Below are positions 1 through 12,264 of a stretch of 47,500 nucleotides of DNA, piece by piece. Under the pieces are notes generated by a model. The model made no database searches. It was not told the origin of the DNA and saw only the letters and a list, made by a program, of their open reading frames with translations. The stretch comes from Anaeromyces robustus. Its lineage: Eukaryota > Neocallimastigomycota > Neocallimastigomycetes > Neocallimastigales > Neocallimastigaceae. The stretch lies in assembly GCA_002104895.1 (NCBI GenBank), contig MCFG01000037.1, positions 180,001-227,500 on the forward strand, read 5' to 3'. Numbering within the stretch: the first letter of the stretch is position 1; every line of letters starts with the position of its first letter. Position numbers and translations under genes: made by a program.

Positions 1-1909
1 ACTTGGTATACAAAATAAATTTTTTAAATTTATTGAATAATTAAATATGAAGAAAAAGAATTTAAATAAATGAATATTGCTTATTTAATTACATATAAAT
101 ATGTAGAAACGCAATGAAATCTATTGTTTGTTAAAAAATGAGTATACGAAAAAAATATGTATTTTAATTAATTTATGCAATTGATGATTTTTTTTTTTTT
201 TTTTTTTGTATATGATATATTCTCTGAAGATAATAAGTTTTAACAATGGTTACTCAAAAATATTTCAAAATTTTGTTTATAAAAAAAATATTCCACAATT
301 TCCAAGACAAAATCTAATTGACAAAGCTTATAAAATTTGGTTCTTTAATTTATTCTCTCAATGGTTAATTATATAATCATGCATTTTCTTTTAATAAAAA
401 AAAATAAAAATATTATAAATAATAGAAATATATAATGATAAATAATATTATTATCAACAATAATATTATTTAAATATTAATTATTATTTTTATTTTTATT
501 ATAAATACTGTTTAATTATTGCAAATTTCTTTGCAAAGGATTCTTTTTATTATTATTATAATTATTATGATATTATTATTATTATTATTTATATTATTAT
601 TTATATATAAGAACAAAAGTTTAATAAATAATTGAAATTATTAATAATATATTTGAATATTTTTTCTGAAAAAATTTTATAATGAATTTTATATCCAAAA
701 TATTATTAAATTATTTTTAAAAAAAAAATATCAAAAAATTAAAAAATAAAATTATATAATTAATATATAAATTATTTTTAATTCAAAAATAGTACCAAAA
801 AAAATTTAAAAACGAAGTTTATAACAAAATCATAATATGTTATAAAAAATATATACTATAATAATGATATAATTAATTGATATATATTATTATTAGTAAT
901 GAATTGTAAAATAAAATGAGTTTTATCTGAAAAGTTTGTTTGTTTTTTTTTTTTTTTTAATAATACTACACATTATTTTCTTCTGAGTAATAATTATTAT
1001 AAATTATATAGATTTATAAGTACATAATACAATTATCATAAGGAAATATAAAAAATGAAATACTCAATACAATGTATAAGTAATAAGCAGAAATTTATTC
1101 CAGTCACCTAATATATAAGTAAATATTTATATTCTATAGTAAAATAGCTCAATATATTAAAAAAATTAAAAAACAATAATTATTTTATATTGTACTATAT
1201 TTTATTAATATGAAATTTTTTTAAATATTACAATAAAAATCATTACATTAGCGAATATTTATTGTGAATATATATTATATCATTATTATTTAACTAAAAA
1301 ATATTTAAATATTATATTTTTCGAAGTATTACTGATTTAAATATTATTGTACAATAATTAATTTAATAATAGTTAATTAATATGGAGAAAAAAATTTTTT
1401 TTAAATAGAAAGAATATTAAATAAATTACGGATTAATTTGAATAACTATATAAGGATAAAAATTTAAGTTTTAAGAGAAAACTCGATATATTAACTGTAA
1501 GTCTTTTGAGAAAAAAATTTAATTCAGAAAATATATTTTGTAAAAAAAGTTTCTTTTTTATATGTAGGTTAAAATTATATCATTCAAGTATTACTTTATT
1601 TTGTAAAAATTTTTATTAAAATATAAAATTAAAATAATAATCATATTCTATTTTATAAATAATTCCAATATTTTTTTTTACTCAAAACAAAAATATAAAT
1701 CATTATGAAGTTAAATATATTCTAAAATTAGTAATTATTAGAATATATTTAAAAATATGAAAATAAAAATAGATAATTCTATATCGATTGATTATTTGCT
1801 TTAAGAGAAATAATAACTTTCAGTTATATATTTGTTTAGAGCAAATGTATCTATCTAATGATTTATTCAATCTCTTTGATTTTAGAAGTAAAAGGCATAT
1901 ATACACTTA
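1..1909. other. AT-rich intergenic DNA, no supported gene
   Basis: Almost pure A/T with short homopolymer runs and scattered ATT/ATA microsatellite-like tracts. No reading frame here has family-like residue content except a weak plus-strand open stretch near 215-375, which I could not match to any family and list as rejected. No RNA gene was seen. Confidence 0.6.
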
Positions 1910-2015
1910 AGCCGAGACGGGGGTGTCCCATTTCGCCAAGTCACGTGGCGTATTTTTTAAAAAGTGTAAATTTTTGTATTTTAATTTGGCGAAATGGGTC
2001 ACATTCAGCCGAGAC
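1910..2015. mobile_element. 88-bp non-autonomous inverted-repeat element with 9-bp direct repeats (MITE-like)
   Basis: A GC-rich island in otherwise AT DNA. The 9-mer AGCCGAGAC occurs at 1910-1918 and again, same orientation, at 2007-2015. Between them, 1919-1939 and 1986-2006 form an imperfect 21-bp terminal inverted repeat sharing CCCATTTCGCCAA exactly; outer bases begin with G on both strands. A second short palindrome (GCCA...TGGC) lies inside the left arm. No coding capacity. A 9-bp duplication with G-starting inverted ends is the pattern of Mutator-like (MULE) elements, so a MULE-derived MITE is my inference. TTAA also flanks both outer sides (1907-1910, 2016-2019), so an older nested event is possible. 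Confidence 0.6.
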
Positions 2016-2120
2016 TTAATTTTCCTAATCTTTTACAACATAAGACAATAATGCTTTTTTAGTTAACAAGTACATTAAATAATTTCTGAAAAGAAAAAAA
2101 TAGCTGATAAGTCAATACAA

Positions 2121-2166
2121 CTTAGCTGAAAATCATTTTAAATTATTTAATTGATTTTCAACTAAG
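2121..2166. repeat. 15-bp stem inverted repeat
   Basis: CTTAGCTGAAAATCA at 2121-2135 pairs with 2152-2166 with one mismatch around a 16-base AT loop. It lies about 100 bp from the 88-bp element. Function unknown; it could be a worn foldback element or a cruciform-forming site. Confidence 0.5.
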
Positions 2167-2406
2167 CAACATTGGTGTTAAATGGTTCCATTTTGATAAT
2201 ATTATAAAATGTATTTTATGGTATAAGTTTTAATAACCTTTTAAAATATGTTTAAAAGATTTCAGATACATAATATCTATTGTACATTATAATACAAGAA
2301 TATACATAAACTTAATAATTCATTTATTAATAAATTAACCAATCATATTAATATAATTATCATCCAACTAATAAGTAAAAAAATATTAATAAAAAAAATT
2401 TATAAA

Positions 2407-2568
2407 TTAACACAATTTATACAATGAATTTTTCTCTACAATCCCTGACATTTCTGCAGATCGTGTAAATCTTTCGCCTTTTACTAAAGATTTCCGTGTA
2501 GAATTGTTATTATGTTGGGAATATAGGAATTTTTGGGCTTTTCTTCTTATAAGAAGAAAATATTATAA
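2407..2568 (-). other. Orphan open frame in a GC-richer patch (possible gene relic)
   Basis: About 53 minus-strand codons run open to a TAA at 2407-2409. Composition from roughly 2425 to 2540 is clearly less AT-biased than its surroundings. The residues look protein-like, with segments such as STRKSLVKGERFTRSAEMSG. The plus strand is also open over much of the patch. I recognise no family. It sits about 420 bp downstream of the NAA20 stop on the same strand, so it could be a relic exon, a stray small ORF, or conserved non-coding DNA. A 22-bp perfect palindrome covers 2539-2560 at its upstream edge. Confidence 0.2.
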
Positions 2569-2990
2569 AATAGTTAATTTAAAAATTATAATAATATTAT
2601 ATGAAAATTTATTTATTTTGTAAATGGTATTTTATATTTATCTGTAATGAATTTAAATTTCATTAATGTTCATTTATTGCTAATAGGAAATAATTTATTT
2701 TAAATTGTATTGATTAAGCAAGGTTTTTATAAATGACAATTAAATAGAATTATTAATAATATAGTACTTTCATTTATAATTTAAAATAATAACAATAATA
2801 TTATAAAATATTACTTAATATAAATATATTTAAGTTTGGTTTAAATTATTTTTATTTTATTTAATTTTTTTTAATTATTTATTATTCTTTTATTTTTTAC
2901 TTTTTTCTTTTTTTTTTTTATTTTATATCTTTAATATTTTAATATACATATATATATAAAACTTTTATATAAATTATATATCTATATTTC

Positions 2991-4634
2991 CTAAGACCAT
3001 TCTAGTTCATCTGCTTCTACAATACGCCCAACTGGTATAATACTTTCTTTATTGACATCCCTCGGAAGTGCTTTTCTCATATCTTTTTTTTTATATTAAA
3101 TAATTAAAATAGTAATAATAATAATTATGAATGAAACATAATAATAATTAATATCTTGTTGATATATTTAAATTAAATATATTTATATATAATAAAATAT
3201 TATGTATAATTTATAATAAAATAAAAAAAAAAAAAAATAAAATAAAATTATGATAAAAAAAGTTATAATTAATTTAATTTTTATTTTATTATTACCATAT
3301 GCATCCTCCTCATTCGGTCCCATATAATAGTTTCGTATTTGTCGATAAACTGAATAACCAAATTTCTTATACATTCCAATTGCTACAGCATTTGAAACTC
3401 TTACAAATAAATCAACAAAATAAGTATTGTAACTATTATATTAAATTTTTGATTTCAAAATTTTATGTTGAATTACATATGTATTATATATAAATGAAAT
3501 ATATATAAAAAGAATATAAAAGTATATATATATATATTATGTTAAATATAATTTATATATATCATTTTATATATATCATTATATTTTCTTTAAGATAATA
3601 TGTTTTTATAATTTTAGTATATTTACACTTTTTCTGAAACTTCTTCAAGTAATTTCATCATACGAGTAGCTAAACCAATATGACGGTATTCTGGAGCTAC
3701 AGTTACAGCAGTAACATGACCATGCCATAATTTGTCCTTTCCTTCAGCTTTACCAATGACTTTATATAATTTATATAAAATTTATTTTTATACATATGTA
3801 TTTAAATATATATATAACGGTATTAATAAAACTATATATAATATTCTTAATATTATTTTATATTTATAAAATTTTGATATAAAATAATTCATTGAAAAAC
3901 ATTTACTGTAACCCATTTTTGTTCCACTTGGAGATTCAGAAATGGCACAATAATCTGGCCAACGAACAAGATAACTGAAATAGAATTTTAAATTATACTA
4001 TTATTAATTATATTATAGAAAAAAAATATATGATTTAAATTAGCAAAGTAAAAAACAAATTTAAAAATAAAAATTAAATAAATATATTATTAATTCTATA
4101 TTTTTCATGTTATTTAGAATTTTTTATAAATTGAAAATTATAAATTTATAATAATGAATTTTGATTAATATGTATAAAAATATATGAATTTTTTATTTGT
4201 ATTTACAGTTTCAGTTAAAGGGTCTAAGTTTCTATTTTTTTTTTTTTTTTTTGAATGATTAAAATAAAGAAAAATGTTTCAATGGATAGGAAATTGAATA
4301 TGTTCAATGTTTTAGTGTATTGTAATTTTATTAATAATTCAAAATAGAATTAATATAAATGTATTAAGAAAGATTTATATTTTTTTGAATATATATATAT
4401 ATATATATACAAAATATAATAATTATATTATAAATTAGTATAATATTGTTAATAATCAATATTAAGATTTAAAATATCATCATGTATATTCATTTTTATT
4501 CAAGAAATAATTAAATTATAAATATATATATAAAAAAAATAATGTTAATAAAATATTAAAAAATAAAAAAAAATATCTTACACATTATTAAATGTAAAAA
4601 TATCATCTGCCACAAAACGTCTCATAGAAGCCAT
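2991..4634 (-). CDS. NAA20: NatB N-terminal acetyltransferase catalytic subunit (Naa20/Nat3), 6 exons
   Basis: Transfers acetyl from acetyl-CoA to protein N-termini beginning Met-Asp/Glu/Asn/Gln, working on the ribosome with the auxiliary subunit Naa25 (family knowledge). Exons on the minus strand, 5' to 3': 4634-4582, 4231-4207, 3997-3907, 3759-3627, 3432-3296, 3082-2991. All phases join and give 176 residues; human NAA20 has 178. Visible hallmarks are FNNVNLDPLTETY near residues 15-27, WPDY at 39-42, MGYIIGKAEG at 54-63, the acetyl-CoA loop RHIGLA at 82-87, VDLFVRVSN at 107-115, MYKKFGYSVYR at 121-131, and the Naa20-specific tail EEDAYDMRKALPRD. Exon 2 is only 25 nt. Start is the ATG at 4634, matching the family N-terminus. 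The gene looks whole. Confidence 0.94.
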
Positions 4635-4986
4635 TTTGTTAACTTTTTTTTTTTATTTTATATATTTTACATATATAGATGGTTTATATAAACTATAAAA
4701 AGTCTTCTTTAAAAAAATTTATTTTACAAATTTATATTATCCAATAAAATTCATTAGATTTTAATAATTATTTTATGTATAATAAATTAAAAATTTTATA
4801 ATATACATATACACATTATTTAAAAATAATTCACCATGATTAAACAAATAATTTTTAATTAAAGAGATTTTATATTTTATTATAATTATTATAAATATTT
4901 AATGAGTTTTCAAGATATTTTATTATTGAAAGATTTAAAAAAGGAAAAACAAAAAATAATTAAGAAAAAAAAATATTTTTTTTTTT
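4635..4986. other. Intergenic spacer between UBA2 3' end and NAA20 5' end
   Basis: About 350 bp of AT DNA between two genes on the same strand. It must hold the UBA2 3' UTR and the NAA20 promoter. No distinct motif was seen. Confidence 0.5.
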
Positions 4987-5481
4987 CTAATCCAAAAGAA
5001 CAGTTTCAACTTTATCATCATCATCTACAATATCTACAGTGATAACTTTATGTTTTTTATTATTGGCATCATCACCGTCGGAATGTTTACGTTTATTAGT
5101 TTTTTCTGGTTCTGGTTCAGGTTCAGGTTCTGGAGGCAATATATAAGATATGGAAGTACTATCACCTTCTAATATAAAATCTTTATCTAAAGAACTATTT
5201 ATAATTATTTTATAAATTATTAATAGTGTTGAAAAAAAAAAAAAATTGTGTTTTTATATATGAAAATAAAAAAAATATATATATATATATATTAATAATA
5301 TTGAAATTAAGAAATAGTATATTATATATTTAGTATATTACCTATCATTTATGATGTAAATCATTATATTGTACATTTTATCGTCATCATCACAAGTAAT
5401 ATTTAAATATTTTCCATCTTCGATTTTAACTTTTGAGAAAGTATCATTTAACTTATCATCGAAATCAAAGTCATAAAGAAT

Positions 5482-5520
<39 letters not shown>

Positions 5521-8500
5521 AAAATAATTATAATTTTATTATATATTAATTATTAGTATATTATAATTCATTTATATTTAAAATATATAGATATCAAAGT
5601 ATATTATAATTCATTTATATTTAAAATATATAGATATAAAGTATAAATTTTTATTATACCTTTGATCTTCACATATAGTAATGTCACCATTTAATCCTAA
5701 GCCATTATTATCTTTTGGTTTAATTAGTACTTTATTAAGTAAATCATTTAAAGTGAATTTTTCTATATTTATTGTTAAAACAAAATATGATTTTCTACAA
5801 ACAGCACATCTTGGATTTGGTTTAGCTAAAAATTCTTTAACAAATACATTAGAACTTGAATCATGTGTTAAATATATCTAATAAATAAAAAGACGAACGA
5901 TTTAGTAATTTATAACAAATTTTAATTTATTAAAATTAATTTATTTATTAATATAATATATTTATAAAAATAAAAATTTTATAATAAAATATATATGATA
6001 TAAAAAATTAAGTATATTAATATTTTAATATTATATAATATAAATTTACTATAAGTATAAGAGAAAACAAAAAATTAATTTTTATTCTATATATAATAAA
6101 TATATGAGAAAAATTGACTTACAGTATTACATTCTTCTAATTGATTATTTAAAATCTTGTAAGCATCCATGATAATAATACCAGAAATAATTGCATTTGT
6201 TGTTGCAATAGATGCAATAATATTTCCAGCAATTTCTTTATATTATATATTATTCACATATTAAAAATAATAATATAATAATGATGATAATGATAATAAT
6301 GATAATAATGATAAATTGATCAATAATATGAAAATATAAATAGATATTGTATGAGTTAAAAAGTTATTATTACTATTATTACTATTTTTTTTTTTTTTAT
6401 AATGTGTATTACCTTTAATTTTAAATCTATTTAATTGTTCAATACTGAAAATATGTGCTCTAATATTTGCAGTAGCTGCTACAAATTTCATAATAATATC
6501 ATCATCTTTTTCGAATGACATACTAAATTCTGGATCTATTTTTTTTCCCTTCAACTGTCTTTGAACGAGAAGTTCTAAACTATTTAACGTTGATAATTTT
6601 TTAGTAATCATATTAACAGTAATAATTACATTAATAATGAATAAATATACCACATGATAAATAGTCATATTAATAATAAAATAAATGTACAACATTATAA
6701 TAAATAATAATATTAAATATTAATAATAATGAAAAATAAATATATATTAGCATTATAATTGATCATAAAAATAAAAATATTATTAATGTATTATATGTAA
6801 TATAAAAAATTAGATTTTTTTTGAAGTCATTACCATTCTTTAAACATATTAATATTTTCTTCAATGCTATAAATTTTTTGATCATCTTTTATTTTACTAT
6901 CATTTTTATCTTCATCAACATCCATATTAATTTCCAAAGCTTTTTTATATTGTTCTGTATTAATTGGGGTTGGTTTAGTTCTAGTTTTCCAAAGGTTTTC
7001 CATTTTTAGTAATCTATTAATATCTTGATTAAAAACCTTTTTACATTATATATTATAAATATTTTTATATGTTATAAATTTTGAATTCAATTAAGAAATA
7101 TATATATCAATAAGGTAATATATTATATATATTACCTTATCAAAAACTTTTTCTGAATATTCTGGTGTACCGGCATATTGATATAATTCTTTTAAAGCTT
7201 GTGATTCTTTTTTAAGATTTTCAATTTCTTTATCTTTTATTTTACAATATAAAAATATATTAAGATTTATGATATATAATGAATTATAACAAGTATATAT
7301 AAAGAATAATTATAGTTACTATTTTCTTCGGTTACTTCTTCATCGATTTCATCATTATCTTCTGATTTTCCAAAAAGTTCACTATTAATTATATAATATC
7401 ATATAATAATTTGTAATAATAATAAAAAAAAAAATAAATATATGGTATATGTATTGATTATTATTATATTTTTATTAATAATACTATAAAATAAATAATA
7501 AATAATAAAGATGATTATTAAATATTTGAATATTTTACGCAAATAAATAGTTTTTTGCCCAAACAATACAATGAATTGGTGCACTTGGTGTAGAACGAAT
7601 AGTACATATTGGAAAAGTTTTTGGAGTTGGTTTTGGTTGACATTCAAAACATTCTGTTACATTTTTTTCAATAACTGTTGCTTGACCTAAATAACCTGAT
7701 GTTCCTGATTCAATTAAAGGTACATTTGCAGCCAAACACATTGTATTAACATGACGTCTTGCATCTTTTAATATTATTTTATTATAAATATATTATTTTA
7801 TATATTAATATTTTTAATTTAAATTGATATTTATATAAGAAACTAATATAAAATTTCTTGAAATGTCATTTTATACTACTTTTTTTTTTTGTTAAATTAT
7901 ACATATTTATTATAAACAAAATGAATAAAAAATATAAAAAAATAAAAATATACCTAAATTATCTAAAGCATTCATAACTATATCAAATGATTTAAACCAT
8001 TTTATATTAAATTGGGGATCTTTAATGTTAGCATGATGAGCAACTATATTAACATTTGGATTAAATTCTAAAGCAGATTTTCTTGCAACCTTTTTTTTTT
8101 TTATTTTATAATTATGAGATATATTAAAATTTTAATATATAATTGATATATATAATTTAAAAATAAAGAGTATACATATATATATCAAATTTGTATACTT
8201 TTGACTTTGATTTTCCAATATGTTGTCTTTGAAATAAGAATTGTCTATTTAAATTTGAAAGGTCTATAGTATCAAGATCAATCTATTTATAAAAAAAAGA
8301 GAGAGATATAAAAAATATACATACGTAATATAAAAGATTTTAAATAATTTAATAATAATAATAATATTAATTAATAATTAATAAATTAAAGAATATTGTT
8401 GTATAATCCATTTATTAGACATTCATATATATGTATGAATATATATTATGTAAAAAAATTTATATTATTTTCTTTATTATTATCTTACAATTTCAATATT

Positions 8501-8638
8501 TTTAAAACCACTCATAACCAAGTTTTTCAAAAGTTCACATCCTATACCACCCGATCCTACCATTAAAATTTTTGAATTTTCAACTTTTTCTAAAAGTTTT
8601 TTTCCAAGAACTTGTCTTAAATTTGATAGTCTATCCAT
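4987..8638 (-). CDS. UBA2: SUMO-activating enzyme subunit 2 (Uba2), 12 exons
   Basis: With Aos1/Sae1 it adenylates SUMO, carries it as a thioester and hands it to Ubc9 in the nucleus (family knowledge). Exons: 8638-8489, 8282-8199, 8089-7954, 7764-7539, 7381-7320, 7233-7136, 7036-6834, 6579-6413, 6235-6123, 5877-5660, 5482-5342, 5194-4987; phases close to 601 residues (human 640). Seen: nucleotide loop GSGGIG (28-33); [17 protein letters not shown]; zinc Cys pair C162/C165 (ECFEC); catalytic C177 in [18 protein letters not shown]; a crossover region ending in [17 protein letters not shown]; second zinc pair C437/C440 (CAVC); then the ubiquitin-like domain. The tail has an EP repeat (555-563), a bipartite-like basic NLS (KRK 567-569 and KKHK 579-582), and a candidate SUMO-interacting motif [11 protein letters not shown] (583-593), as in human UBA2. 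Introns carry most of the length. Nothing is missing. Confidence 0.96.
5556..5640. repeat. 43-bp tandem duplication inside a UBA2 intron
   Basis: Two near-identical 42-43-bp units (5556-5598 and 5599-5640) lie in the intron between UBA2 exons 10 and 11. The near identity suggests a recent slippage or unequal-exchange event. It does not touch splice sites. Confidence 0.75.
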
Positions 8639-8900
8639 TATATTGACTTTTTAATTAAATTAAGATAATGAAAATAATAACAATAATAATTGTAATAATA
8701 AATATTAAAAAAAATATATGAATTTAAATAAATAATTTCATTAAATAAAAAATTATGAAATTAAAATGAAAGTTAATTATTAAAAAAAAATCTTAAAAAG
8801 AAGTATAAATGAAAAGAAAAATTTTAATTTAAATTTTATTTTTTCAATAATCAAAAAATGAGAATTCTATATTAATTTTTTAAATATATATTAAATTAAT

Positions 8901-9054
<154 letters not shown>

Positions 9055-9125
9055 ATTATTTACACATAAGATTATTTCTTTAAAAACTTGTAATACATAA
9101 CTAAATGTAAAAAATTTAAAATAAT

Positions 9126-9200
9126 TAAAATATAAGATTATCTTTCTTTAAAATAAAAAAATATAAAATATTATTTTTTAAAAGGTAATCTTATATTTTA
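9126..9200. repeat. Imperfect foldback (about 30-bp arms)
   Basis: TAAAATATAAGATTA at the left end reappears inverted at the right end (9184-9200), and the arms keep pairing inward with a few mismatches and an indel. A third, partial copy of the arm lies in direct orientation just upstream near 9063-9080. MITE-like geometry, but no clear target-site duplication was seen. Confidence 0.4.
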
Positions 9201-10202
9201 TATTAATAATTTTATTTTATTTTGAAAACTTATTTTATATTATATTTTATAATTTCAATTTTTTTTTTTTTAATTTTTTATTATAATTTTTTTCCTAATA
9301 GATTTATTGTAGTAAATAATTTTTTTCATTAAATAAAAGTTTAGTATTTTCTTAAACAGAAAAAATACTATAAATTTTTATTGTTAAAACTTCTGAAAAA
9401 ACTTCATTAATTATTGATAAGAATTTAAAAATATATATTCTTATCATATTATTTAATATTAATTATTAAACTTGATATTATTATTACATTATTACAATAA
9501 TTAAATGATAATAATAAGAGAAAAAATGTGCATTTTTATAAAAGTATAGTTGAAATAAATAATTAATAAAGAAAAAAAAAAAAAAATAGCAATAAACATA
9601 TTATTGATATTTTCAAATAATAAAAAAAGAAATAAAATAAAATAAAATAAAATAGTATAACACTTATTGTTACTTTCATTTTTTATATTTTATTTTTATG
9701 TTTTTATAATTTATTTTACTTTAATTTTTTTTTTTTTTTTGTATTATTTAATTAAAATAAGTATAATATAATATAATTTATTAATAAATTTTGTTGTATT
9801 TAATAATTATATTTTATTATTTTTATTTACTTATTTTTTTTTTTTTTTTTTTAAAAATTTTAAATTAATTATAACAATAATAAAAATATATGATAAAAAT
9901 AATATTATCAACAGATTAGTATTTATATGTAAAACTTTGTAATTACATTGAATTTTTTTTTCCTTCTTTATTTTTGTTATTCTTCATTGAAGAAATTTAT
10001 ATAATAATTTTTTTATTGTATTGAATTTTATTTTTAGGTGTATTTTGCGTTGATATATTTAATATAAACACTTTTATTATCTATGTTTAACGAATATGTA
10101 ATTATTTAATTAGATATTAATTAATTTATAATAAGTTGATAACTTGAACAAGAAACTATGTATTAATATTAATATTATTATTTATAAAATATATATAAGA
10201 GT

Positions 10203-11464
10203 TTATTTTAGTTTTAATATATAAAAATAATATTTAATAAGAATTATAATAAAATTTATTATATTAATTACTTCTTCATAACTCAAGTAAAGTTTTCCTT
10301 GCTATAAAGTTAATAAAATTAAAAAAAGAAATATTTATAATAATTATAATAAATAGAATAAATAGTTAATATAAAATGAAAATGATAAAATAAAAAATTT
10401 TTTTTCCATAAAAATATTATACATATTATAAATAAAAACAAAAAAACAAAAAAAAAAAAAAAACAAAAAAAAAAAAACAAAAAAAAAAAAAAAAAATGTT
10501 TTACTTTATTTCTATCTTGGTATCTAAATGATTCTGTAATATTATTTAATGATATACAAATATTTATAAATTGATCGAAATTTATTGTTCTTCCGTCATC
10601 TAATTTAAAATATATACATATATAAAGAACAAATATATATTAGATATTGTACTTTTAACTATTTTTTTTTTATAAACTTTTGTTTCAATAATGATAAAAC
10701 TATAAAAAAAATATTTTTATTATTACAGTTTCTTGAATATTTCTTCAATAATAATTGTACTATGCGATCACTAATTTGAAGTTTAAGTCTATATAATGCT
10801 TCCTTTAATTCTTCTTTATCAATACTATTATTTCTATCGACATCGAATAAATTAAACATTTTTCTCCAACGGTCAATATATATCATCATAGCATGAAATT
10901 CATTTAAATTTAAAGTATCTGTATTTCTAGAATTTATCATTCTAATCATAAGTATAATGGTTTGATAACTGAAACTTGTATTATCACCTATTTATTGTTA
11001 TTTTCATAAATATGAAATTTGGAATATATTATTTTAAAATTTGGATTTTAATTATAATTAAAAAAAAAGGCAAAAAAAATATATATATATATTTATAAAA
11101 CTGCTATATTAATAAAATATTATATCATTGATGGTATTTTTTATTTATTTAAAGTAAATATAATTTACCATTTTTTAATGCATTTCTTAATTCCTCGACA
11201 GTAAGTTCGCCTGTATTGTCACTATAAGAATACATATGAATATATATATATTAATATTATTATTTTCTTTATTCTATATAAATATTACATATATATAATA
11301 TTTACGTATCAACAGCATTGAACCATTCTCTTACTTCGTCTAAAATAAATTTATAAAATATTTTGATATAAATATGTATAAATTTTCCCCCACATTATAT
11401 AAATAATCATTATAATTTTTTATATATTACCTTCAGTATGATTCCAATCGCTCGCAGAATCCAT
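10203..11464 (-). CDS. Penta-EF-hand calcium-binding protein (ALG-2/PEF group), 6 exons
   Basis: Family members are Ca2+-dependent adaptors that dimerise through the fifth EF-hand and bind, for example, ESCRT-associated and COPII proteins. Exons: 11464-11431, 11339-11306, 11221-11169, 10987-10727, 10599-10505, 10301-10203; phases close to 191 residues, the length of human PDCD6/ALG-2. EF1 loop D22-E33 (DTDNTGELTVEE) and EF3 loop D89-E100 (DVDRNNSIDKEE) are canonical. EF2 (N59-E70) starts with Asn in place of Asp. EF4 and EF5 (GKLYLSYEEV) are degenerate, as is usual. There is no long Pro/Gly-rich N-terminus; only about 15 residues precede EF1. Intron 5 carries a long A-tract. The last residues are hydrophobic and AT-encoded, so the exact C-terminus is the least certain part. 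The partner protein cannot be told from the sequence. Confidence 0.9.
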
Positions 11465-12264
11465 TATAAGAATTTATTAATACAGTATACAAAATTAATG
11501 TTATAAAAAATTATTTAAATTTTTATTTGTTATTTGTTTTTACAAAGAAGAAAAAAAAAATAATCCCCAAAAATAAAATATTTTTTTATAAGTAAATTAT
11601 TTTTTCTCGTTTTTTCTTTTTTAAAGAATAATAAAAAAAAAAATAAAAATTTAAAAAAAAAAAAATATTATTAATAAAAAAAAAAAAAGAAAAAACATTC
11701 ATTTAATAAATAATAAAACAATTATATTAAAACATTTTTTATGGTATTATATTGATATAATATAATAAATATAAATATTAAATATAATATAATTCTAATA
11801 TATAAATCCAATAATAAGTAATTAATAATAACTAATTAATATATAAAAAAAAAAGTTTAAGAATAGTAATAATTATTTAATCAACAGACTTGTTTAATTA
11901 ATAATAGAAACTTTATTTAATAATAAATGAAATATTTTAATAAATTACTTAATAAAGGTAATAAAGATTCTATTTTCTTAATTTTTTAATTAAAAATAAT
12001 AATTTTTTTTTAAAAAAGAAAAAAAAAAATAAACATTCAATAATTATAATTTCCAACTAAGCCACGTCAATAAATTAAAACATGTAATAATTGTAGATTA
12101 TATATACATTATTTATCAAGCCACTTAAATAATATAATGATATATACATATGTACATAATATTGTAATCTTAATTTATTTTATTTAATTTAATATTTAAA
12201 TGTAATTTTTGATGGAAAAAAAATCTTTTTTATTTTTTATCTAAAAAATAAAAAAAAAAAAAAA
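11465..12264. promoter_or_regulatory. Shared divergent intergenic region (penta-EF gene and GNAT gene)
   Basis: 800 bp separate the two divergent start codons, so both promoters must lie here. It is AT-rich with poly(A) blocks. A CACGTCA motif lies near 12062, in the GNAT-proximal part. TATA-like strings are everywhere and carry no information in this composition. No uORF or RNA structure is convincing. Confidence 0.4.

Noticed and set aside
215-375. Plus-strand open stretch reading NIPQFPRQNLIDKAYKIW near 290-345
   Set aside because: Somewhat protein-like, but no start codon context, no family recognised and ordinary composition. Too weak to call a relic.
5681-5881. 66-codon plus-strand frame
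   Set aside because: Antisense shadow of UBA2 exon 10.
6261-6695. 144-codon minus-strand frame as an independent gene
   Set aside because: Its middle is UBA2 exon 8; the ends are intron sequence read through.
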